This document shows, one piece after another, positions 51,210 to 64,000 of a stretch of 64,000 nucleotides of DNA. The position numbers and the translations under genes were made by a program. The stretch spans positions 62,001 through 126,000 of the forward strand of contig JAPXFQ010002625.1 of NCBI GenBank assembly GCA_028564705.1. The letters are read 5' to 3'. Each line of letters starts with the position of its first letter. Positions within the stretch are counted from its first letter, which is position 1. Origin of the DNA: Apricaphanius iberus (taxonomy: Eukaryota; Chordata; Actinopteri; Cyprinodontiformes; Aphaniidae). The notes under the pieces were generated by a model, which saw only the letters and a list, made by a program, of their open reading frames with translations, did not search any database and was not told the DNA's origin.

Positions 51210-51384
51210 AAAAAATGAAAAGATGATCTTTAAAAGAGCTCTGTTGGTGTTTTTGGTCCTGCCTTAAATTACTTCAGGAACTACACCACCACCTCCTTAA
51301 TCTTACATGACTTGCTACAGCTTGACTTTCCTGGATTTTCTTGAGGCAAAGTCATCTACGACATCATCATATGACAACCTCGGT

Positions 51385-52208
51385 ACTTGGGCCGCGGTCC
51401 ACGGTACAGTTCGGTACATGTTTTGTGTAGAAAGAGACTGCTTTTTTAAATCCCAAAACAAATATTAAATTTTTTTGGGAAGTGGGAACAAAAAGCAAAA
51501 TGTCACAGTTAACTTAATCCGCCCATAGTTGCAGGTTTGGGCAGGTCAAAGCCATGAGAATACAACATAAACGTGCTGTACGTCTCTCTGGGATTATTGT
51601 TCACACACAGGGCCGCAGTAACAGAATGTTTTCTGCATTTTACCAGTTCTTTAAACAAGAGCGCATCTGACCACACTGACACATGTGGCGAATATTCTTC
51701 GTGTGCCCGCTGCTCAAAGGGCATTTGTGTGTGCATCAATGAATGGAGCGCAGCACATCTCCTCTTTGCTTCGCGCTCTGGCATACCGCAAATAGGAGAT
51801 GAACACAGCGCAACCCGGCGCCCCTGAATGCTGGAGCCCACCCGGGCAGAAAGCGCTCATGTCGGGGAGACATTTGAGCAGCACCTAACACCAGGGCTGA
51901 TTTCCGAAAAAAAGCGAAACCGACCCGTGTACATTTTTTTGCTCCTCACTGCTCCGTGATGCACGCATTGTGGAGAGGAGTTCGTGTCTCTATGCCAACC
52001 AGCTGCTGGAGCGGGGAACAGCGAGCTGGTTGTTGCACCTGTGTCTGGGAGCACGGCGCAGTTTGGTAACGTCGGGCCGGCAGTAACTAATTACCAGCAC
52101 AAAATCAATGGCGGTACCGAAGTCCCAAGGTACAGGAGGACGGATTGTCCCGTGCAGGGCGTACCGAACGGTCCTGTACTTTACCCTGTCCCGTTGAATC
52201 CCTACTAT
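51385..52208. mobile_element. Possible third nested hAT-like element
   Basis: The right side ends in GTTGAATCCCTA. Read on the minus strand it gives TAGGGATTCAACGGG and then ACCGTTCGGTACGCC. The left side has ACAGTTCGGTACATG and 'ggtacttgggcc'. This looks like diverged inverted termini, but the left terminal TAGGGAT is missing and no target duplication is convincing. Confidence 0.35.
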
Positions 52209-54438
52209 TTATAGATTAGCTAACCACGTATGCTAATAGCTAATGGCATTATTGATCATCATCTTTCCGTAACATCAAAATAATATCATTAACATCATCT
52301 TTACTGTAACATTATCTTTGTCTTTGTCACGTTTTTCCTCCTCTTCTTTTCATTTCTTCCTCCCCTGGGCACCAGATAATTTGGGACACTTTGACATATT
52401 AACTTCTTTTGACGCAATAAAAACGGAAACCGAATGGCGGGTAAAAGAAGTCTGATTGGTGGAGGTGGTGGTTTCCCATCCTGCTTTGTGGCGCATAATG
52501 TTTTGTTCGGCACCGTGAGCTAAGTGTATGTGTGATCCCTTCAAGTCCCCACTGGTCATATAATAACAGCCCTTAACAGTTAAAGTCAATGCCATGTAAA
52601 GCTGTAGACTGTAAATTGTAAATCCTAACGCTGATACACTTGTTGCAGTGTCAAGTACAATAACAGCGGAAAGTTTTTAACGCGTCTCTGGCGCCCCCTG
52701 GGTATGCGGCGCCCTTAGCATTTGCCTATACTGCCTATGCCTCGGGCCGGCCCTGCATTTTCTCACACAGAGAATACTGACAAAGGCCCACCACTTAGGA
52801 CAAATTTCTACTTTTAGAAAATGTAAACAACATTATACCTTTATAGTAGTGAGGTAGAGTGGAAACAACTGAAACAAGAATAAAAAATAACAAACCAGCA
52901 AACATTTAAGCAGGGCCAATAATTAACCTACTGTGGGTATTACAATCTTAAATATAAAGTGGGCTTAAACACTGCATTAATTTAGCTCTACGTGGCCATA
53001 ATTTAATACAATCAAACAACAACATTGACTTAATTAGCCATCTTTCAAGTAACCAAATGTGCAAATTAAAACAGTGTCACAAAGAGGAAACAGTGACGGA
53101 TTAGAGCCCAGTAAAAAAAAAAAAATCAGTCCTTTGTTAAAGTTATCTTAAATTGAAAGTTGTCTCAAACAAATAATATCTCAAAAACTAAACTACAAAT
53201 CTGTCATACTTTCACATTATGAGAGAGAAAAGAAGTAGCTGAAGAGTTTGATATATAATATGTGTATGGTGTATAAAACTCATCTTATTGAAAAAATAAA
53301 AACCGATACTGATAATTTCCGATATTACATTTTAATGCCAATATCGGCCGATAATGACTTTACCGATAATATTGGACATCCCTAATAAATACAATAACAA
53401 AGTCACGGAAAAGCTTTTGGCACCAATTATTTATTGATGACAACCTCAACCAAATAACATATACTGATGTCCCCACAGCTATGTGTATGTGTGAGCTTGC
53501 TGGTGCATATAAGGTTTCCCCATGCAAGTGTTTAATAGCTGGTGTGAGGAGCCATCAATTTGTCCAGTAGGAAATGACGCAGACATGAAGGAGGCTGAGG
53601 ATACAGATGCCCAGAGGGCCCCAAAGTCTAGGAGCCCCAGGCTCACTAACCCAGGGCTGACCACAACCCCCAAGAGAGGAACAGTGAGGAACCTATACAC
53701 CAAGATCTACCAGCTCCCGGGTCCAGATCCAGCCCCAAGCAGAGCGCCAAGACCAGGCACCCAAACAAGGCCAGACAAACCCACCAATGAACTGACCAGA
53801 CACGGAACCCACAGAATAGGCAGCAGATCCGAGCGCCAGATCCGACCCCCGCCGAGCCACCGAATGGCAACACCCAACAATTCAAAACTGCCACCCCCAA
53901 AAGAGGTGCCCCAACTAACCCAAGGAGGACCTCGGCCCGAAACATCAGCTGCCTGACACACTGGCCCACCCAGGCCCGGCCAATCACAAACCAAGGCCGT
54001 TGTTTGCTTTCTTTCAGACAGAAAGAACTGTGTGGCCTTCTCTAAAAGAAGGGGGAATGGTAGAACAAGCATGCAGTACGGTTGAGCTTTTGTCTTCTTT
54101 TTTTTTTTTTACCAGAACAAGAGAAATATCAGGAAAATTTATTTTTGTTTGTTGCTTGCGAAACTGAATAAATAAATTATAAAACCCATCTTTCAAAGTT
54201 TTGACAATGGACTAATTATGCCTACGCATATGAAATATGACCACAGTGCAGCAGTGAGTCGTTATTCTTTGAATGTTGGATCTTTGCTTTGACAATGGAA
54301 TCCCCATAACAAATATTACAAATAACATAGGAAAAGAATGGAAGAAGGTAGCCTAATAATAGGCCCGACTTCCAATGTGAAACAAACTGAGAACAGAAAA
54401 AGACAAGTAAGACTGTAAAATTATGTAAAATAGCATTT

Positions 54439-54441
<3 letters not shown>

Positions 54442-54510
<69 letters not shown>
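54442..54510. repeat. (AT)n microsatellite
   Basis: An uninterrupted A/T dinucleotide run of 69 bp. A minus-strand frame reading repeated Tyr-Ile across it is an artefact. It sits about 500 bp upstream of the pycr1 start codon. Confidence 0.97.
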
Positions 54511-54515
<5 letters not shown>

Positions 54516-54644
54516 CATAAGAGAAAGGGTACTTTAATATCTGGTTAAAATCTGGGTCAAACGAACTTGAGTATGACACACACCTATACAGTCTATTCAC
54601 AAACTACTCGCCAGGTTTCCAGATCCCGCCTATTGAGGTTAGTG

Positions 54645-54886
54645 ATTGGTTACAAATCTTACGTATTGTCCAAAGATACAAGCTCAGTGGCTGATTACGT
54701 CTGCCAGTAAGCGCTGTCTTTCCCGGTAGTTGAACAACGTGGACCTTAAACAGGAACTGTCTGAGGAGTCATTAACTTTTGTGGTCACCGTGTTAAACTT
54801 GGAAATCTTCTCTGTTTTGTGAGTCTATATTTCGCTTTAAATACATCCTCAGTTAGAACTATGACTATATACACCATGTGACGTCA
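54645..54886 (+). promoter_or_regulatory. Predicted pycr1 promoter and 5' leader
   Basis: ATTGG at 54645-54649 is an inverted CCAAT box, and a perfect palindromic CRE, TGACGTCA, lies at 54879-54886, 131 bp before the ATG. A splice-donor-like GTGAGT at about 54819 and a strong pyrimidine tract ending in CAG six bases before the ATG suggest a noncoding first exon near 54720-54818 spliced at 55011. CRE-like sites bind ATF/CREB factors, and PYCR1 is a known ATF4-responsive gene. The link here is inference. Confidence 0.4.
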
Positions 54887-55016
54887 TTCGTTAACTAGGA
54901 AGTAAGGGGTTTGTTTACAATTCAGGAAGACAATCCAAAATGATTTGGAAGCGGTGAAAACCAAGTGAAACTAAAAAGCCATACGTGGTTTATTTTTTTT
55001 TGTATTTTCAGGCATC

Positions 55017-60219
<5,203 letters not shown>

Positions 60220-60403
60220 GTCTTGTTTAAATATCTATTTTCTACTGTAAATACACTGTCTAGGAACCACTGTTAAGAACATGAACTCTGTTGAGTTCTC
60301 ATTTCAGCAAGATTAAATCAGATTTATTTGGGTTATTGTAAGACTGAAGGACAATTATGCGAGCAATTATTTTTTCTGAGGATTTTTCCCCCTGAATTGA
60401 CTA

Positions 60404-60409
60404 AATAAA
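60404..60409 (+). terminator. pycr1 polyadenylation signal
   Basis: The first AATAAA after the stop codon, predicting a 3' untranslated region of about 200 nt. Confidence 0.6.
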
Positions 60410-60817
60410 GTTGAATCAATGAATTGGACATTTTATGTGAAAACTTCGGTAGTCCCTTTGGCTATGATACTATAGGAGAAGTTACATTTTAGGATGAATT
60501 TTAATCACAATACCTTATTAAAATATATATTTTTTGTTTCAAAATAGTTTTTTTATTTAAGACCGAGTTATTTTGTTAGTATTAATAAAAGAAAACGTTA
60601 TTGAGTAAATTAGTTATTTACAGAGTTTTATGTGGGATCTTATAATCAGATAATTTAAGATTACTTAAAATAATTCTAACCTTTTTTAAATAAAAAGTCA
60701 CAGTTTCTCTTTTCTTACTTGATTATATTTACCGGCAAATAAAACAAATGTTTTTACTGACATTTCACATGCTTTTTGATTTTTGCATCAAATAGGTTGG
60801 GAACAGTAAGATTCACA

Positions 60818-61060
60818 TGTCTTTGCAGTGCCTTACCAAAATATAAATATTTCCAGCACTTCTTCACATTTCAATTCTTTACAATAAAAAAAATACATAT
60901 ATTTGATAGACCAACAAGTAATTGGTGTGAATTTGTTGGAGAATATTTAAGAAAAGCTGTACAATGTAATATGCATTAGTATGCAGTTCCCTTTACTCTT
61001 ACACCCTGTAATAAAATCTAATGCAGCCAACTGCCTTTAGATGTCAATTATCTGTCCAAA
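60818..61060 (+). mobile_element. Tc1-like element, left part
   Basis: CAGTGCCTTACCAAAATAT at about 60828 resembles the outer terminal repeat of a widespread teleost Tc1 family. 'tttgatagaccaacaagta' and 'ccctttactcttacaccctg' then appear in the order expected for its 5' leader. The transposase part of what looks like the same element resumes at 63565 in the same orientation, so this appears to be one copy split by about 2.5 kb of later insertions. Confidence 0.65.
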
Positions 61061-61558
61061 CGTGAACAAGCTAGCTTAAAACATAAAGTAAAGAGGGCTT
61101 AACACTCCCATGGCTATCACCCTCTAGGCCACACCCACTGATTTGAAAACAGGATTGCCACAGCAGACAAGTGGGTTTTCTGTGTCTTCAAATGCCATTA
61201 TTTTCTTTTCTTTTTGGGACTTGCAGTTTGTCCTAAAGTTGAAGTGGAACCAGCCAACCTTTCCCTGACATTATGTGGAGAACCTCTATCAGCTGTCATG
61301 ATCTTTTGTAAAATGCAGCAGCAGGTAATGAGTGGAGGAGCATCTTAAATGAAGAAGTGTGCTTGTCCGGTGAGTCAGACAACCAGATGGTCCAATCGTT
61401 GTATTTGGACCGGGCCACATTATTGGCTGAGGTTTTTAGATGGACCATTTTAGTTTTTTTTTCTTTTTAATCTCCACAAAATATCTATAGCTATGCTATG
61501 CTGGCTAAAGGGAAGTTTTTTTTTTTTTAACCTGGACCTTACTCATCCAGAAAATGTT

Positions 61559-62126
61559 GGGACTACTTGGAACCGCTCAACAAGAGTCTATATTGAGTCG
61601 CAATCAGCGTATATCCATATAATGCTAGTCAATGGGGGCAGGAGTTTCGCCATTTGTAATAAGGGATTATCTGCCCCAAAACGCCTTAATTTTTCCATAT
61701 TTTGTTATGAAAAGTTAGCGATATTCCCCTGTGAGTTCAGAACGTCTCATACGTGCTAAGGTATTATCATCTTGCTTTTTTACAGGCTTTGAATGCAACT
61801 GATTCCATTACACTAACCTGGGATTTCAATTATGTCGCAGCCACCATTACAACTGTAGTCTGCATAGGTTGCAGAAAGGGAGCCTTCGAAAGCTGACCTT
61901 AGTCCAGTTGGCCCAGTTGGAAATGAAATAAGCACTTCTGAGACATTCCTCACTCAGAGGCGACTAGTGCAAACGATTAATAACATAACATTGGTTAAAT
62001 TAAAGCTTTTTGGGTTAGATAATGCCTTATTACAGGTGGCAAACTCCTGCCCTCATTGACTCCCATTATAAGGATATACACTGTGAGCGACTCCAGTTAA
62101 ACTCCTTTTGAACGTCTCCAAGTAGC
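61559..62126. mobile_element. Fold-back (long inverted repeat) element
   Basis: The left arm from 61559 (GGACTACTTGGAACCG) pairs with the complement of the right arm ending at about 62126 (TGCTACTTGGAGACG). Pairing continues through AGTCAATGGGGGCAGGAGTTT against AGTCAATGAGGGCAGGAGTTT and GTAATAAGG on both, then more weakly to about 61760 and 61940. The arms are thus about 200 bp with a short loop. No coding capacity and no clear target duplication were seen. Confidence 0.75.
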
Positions 62127-62174
62127 AAAAAGTTTTTTGAACTAGCTTATTTTGGAAATTCAGTACAACAGCTT

Positions 62175-63190
62175 TAAAAGGTGAAACTAATATATGTTAT
62201 AGACTTATTCAATATAAAAAAAATATTTCAAGAACTTTTGTTATGATTTTGATTATTATGGCTTAAAGCTCATAAAAATCCCAAATTCAAAATCTCAGAA
62301 AATTAGAATATTAGATGAAGTTAATTGAAGAAAGATTTTAAACAGAGAAATATTGGACCTCTAAAAGTTATAATCAAGCATACGTACTCGGTTTGTGCCC
62401 GTTTTTGCATCAATTCCTGCCTTAATTCAGCATGGAATAGATGCTATCAGCCCATGGTACTGCTGAGGTCTTATGAAAGGATCAGGATGCTTAGCAGTCG
62501 TCAGCTCTTCAGCATTGTTCGGTTTCATGTCTGACATGTTTCTCTTGGAAATATCTAATTTCTGTGGGGTTAAAGTCAGGTGAGTTTGAAGCAGGTTTTA
62601 GCAGTGTGGGCAGGTGCCAACTCCTGCTATAAAAAGAAGTCAGCATCTTTGTATAGCTCATTTGCGGAAGGATGCATGAAGTTGTCCGAAATATCCTGGT
62701 AGATAGTTATACTTGGACTTAATAAAGCACAGTGGACCAACTCCAGCAGATTACATGGCTCCCCAAATCAACACAGAATTTGGAAACTTCACACTGACCT
62801 TCAAGCATCTTGGATTGTGTGCCTCTCCATTCTTCCTCCAGACTCTGGTTTCCAAATGGAATACAAAATTTGCTCCCATCAGAAAAGAGGAATTCGAACC
62901 ACTGAGCTGAGTTGTTCAGGAGGAGCTTTAGAGGAATAGGACATTTGAAGCACATGTCCAGGATCCGTCTGTGTGGTAGCTCTATATGCACCAACTCCAG
63001 CCTCAGTCCGCTCCTTGCGAGAGTCTGTATCACTTTTGAATGGCTTTTTCCAGGCTGTGGTCATCCTTGCTGCTTGTGCACCTTTTTCTTCCACACTTTT
63101 CCCTTAAAATTAGCTTTTTTTAATGTGCTTTGATAGAACACTTTGTGAACATCCAACTTTTTGAAATTCCTTTCAAGCCTTTAAAAGTGA
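62175..63190 (-). mobile_element. Tc1/mariner-like transposon, decayed
   Basis: On the minus strand, the frame covering 62719-62910 reads FLFSDGSKFCIPFGNQ, then a QSKMLEGQCEVSKF stretch. This is the region of the first catalytic Asp in a Tc1-like family common in fish, where the motif normally reads SDESKF. The left flank (62210-62330) has 'ctcagaaaattagaatatt', which matches the subterminal part of the same family. Stops and frameshifts interrupt it. The right terminal repeat is not resolved. Confidence 0.75.
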
Positions 63191-63204
63191 AAAAAAAGTC
63201 TAAA

Positions 63205-63560
63205 CTAAAAAAAACAAATGTACAAACAGGAGTTGAAATGATACTTAAAGTGAGATAAACAGTGCAAAATACAGCACGGATGTAAACATTGGGTTGTAGA
63301 GTCCAGCAGCTGCTGGGAGAAAGAACCTGTAATAATGTTCCTTCGTTCACCTACAGTAGAATGCAGCAGTCTGTCACTGAAGGAGCTCTGCAGCTCAGCT
63401 ACATCTTCATGCATGGGGTGGGAGACTCTGTCCATCAGGGATTTTATTTTGGCCAGAGTCCTTCTGTCTTACACCACCTTCACTGAATCCTGGGGGCACC
63501 CTAGAACAGAGCAGGTATTATTGATGAGCTTGTCCAGCCTCTTTCCCTTAATAATGCTGT
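63205..63560 (-). mobile_element. LINE reverse transcriptase C-terminal fragment
   Basis: Read on the minus strand it gives KRLDKLINNTCSVLG-like residues, then MDRVSHPMHEDVAEL and SFSDRLLHSTVGERR. These form the C-terminal end of the same LINE family as 23160-24345, whose last segment (KRLNNRIKKACSVL) aligns with the start of this one. 5'-truncated. Confidence 0.75.
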
Positions 63561-63564
63561 GGAT

Positions 63565-64000
63565 AGTTTTAAAGCAGAGTTAAGTTGTAAAGTTATGTAA
63601 CAGTATTTGAACATCTCACAGAGATATGTTGAATCCTTTATTAAATAATGGAAAGAGTGTAGCAAAACAAGTCAAGAAGTCTGTATGCAGCGAAAATTTA
63701 AAAAAGTATGTCAAAGGCATCGGAGAAGCAGTCAATGGGGCTTTTAGAAGAGCTGCAGAGCACTACATATTAGGAAAGAAAATCTTCAAAATGGGCCTTT
63801 ATGACAGAACGGCAAGGAGAAAGCCACAAGACATCTGGGTTTAAAGTTTTCTGCAAGCAATGTAAAGTAGGTGACATAGAACAAAGGTCATGGTTTGGTT
63901 AGATAAGACCAAGTTTGACTTTATGACCTAATTGTAAAATACTGTGTGGTGGAAAAAAGTGTATCCAACACTGAAGCATGATGATTGCACCATGTTGTTG
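63565..64000 (+). mobile_element. Tc1-like element, transposase part, runs off the window
   Basis: 'tttaaagcagagttaagttg', 'ttgaacatctcacagagata' and 'aatggaaagagtgtagca' follow the N-terminal helix-turn-helix coding region of Tc1 transposase. 'ggcctttatgacagaacggcaag' and 'tggtttggttagataagacc' follow in order, the latter at the first catalytic Asp (usually SDET, here with a changed frame and context). Stops are frequent. The element continues past the window end. Confidence 0.8.

Larger units (their letters stand above)
50810..52755. mobile_element. Inner hAT-type element
   Basis: It starts CAGGCCCGGCCCTAAAC and ends, read on the minus strand, CAGGGCCGGCCCGAGGC. CATTTTCT flanks both sides (50802-50809 and 52756-52763), a perfect 8-bp target duplication. 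Within the ends, 'ggtgccctaggca' on the left pairs loosely with 'tgcctatgcctc' on the right. The 1946-bp interior holds a long tetranucleotide run and a GC-rich segment but no transposase domain I recognise. Confidence 0.92.
50574..53384. mobile_element. hAT-type element carrying a second hAT
   Basis: The left end is TAGGGATTTTCGATATTGGC; the right end, read on the minus strand, is TAGGGATGTCCAATATTATC. ATAAATAC stands directly on both sides (50566-50573 and 53385-53392), a perfect 8-bp target duplication. The undisturbed site is visible once in copy A at 484-491. The terminal parts are rich in 'gatatcggc' words. Without its own insert the element would be about 857 bp, with no transposase frame seen. 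Confidence 0.92.
50085..54095. repeat. Unclassified interspersed repeat, copy B, split by a hAT
   Basis: The two flanks, 50085-50573 and 53393-54095, match copy A at 61-1255 in order and orientation. The 2811-bp hAT element between them is a later insertion. The GC-rich right part again gives spurious proline-rich frames (144 aa at 53522-53956). Outer borders are approximate. Confidence 0.7.

Noticed and set aside
53522..53987. Proline-rich 144-aa plus frame and 113-aa minus frame
   Set aside because: They lie in the GC-rich half of a dispersed repeat whose other copy (near 840-1240) opens different frames on both strands.
54222..54518. 98-aa minus-strand frame with a Tyr-Ile repeat
   Set aside because: Produced by reading through an AT microsatellite.

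Overview
This is nuclear DNA from a ray-finned (teleost) fish. The evidence is the intron-split vertebrate genes with fish-like protein sequences, the AT-rich background, and many decayed transposons of kinds common in teleosts: Tc1/mariner, hAT miniature elements, L2-like LINEs and a LINE with a CCHC knuckle. I cannot name the species.

Layout. Bases 1 to about 35,900 hold no gene I can support. They carry dispersed repeats, hAT-type miniature elements, LINE fragments and one broken THAP-domain reading frame. Three protein-coding genes follow, all on the + strand: notum (36219-42079, 11 coding exons, 500 aa), a myadml2-like gene (47417-48328, one coding exon, 303 aa) and pycr1 (55017-60219, 7 coding exons, 321 aa). 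The same three genes are neighbours in mammals (human 17q25.3: NOTUM, MYADML2, PYCR1), and this supports the assignments. Both reconstructed multi-exon reading frames close exactly in phase. The last 3.5 kb after pycr1 is a stack of transposons that appears to interrupt an older Tc1-like element.

Function. The three genes do not form a pathway. NOTUM is a secreted carboxylesterase that removes palmitoleate from Wnt proteins. MYADML2 is a MARVEL-family membrane protein of unclear role. PYCR1 is the mitochondrial enzyme for the last step of proline synthesis. Their proximity is old synteny, not an operon. Candidate control sites are a CCAAT/TATA pair and a TCF/LEF site before notum, a MEF2/TATA-like site before myadml2, and CCAAT and CRE sites before pycr1.

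Unusual points. Pycr1 has a GC-AG intron. The last notum intron has a decoy acceptor 23 bp before the acceptor needed to keep the frame. A 37-bp near-identical copy of the start of the myadml2 coding sequence lies 2.36 kb upstream of it. A hAT-in-hAT-in-repeat nest has both 8-bp target duplications intact, and an uninterrupted copy of the target site is present at 484-491. I found no previously undescribed system beyond these; the window is mainly an ordinary vertebrate locus with a rich transposon history.
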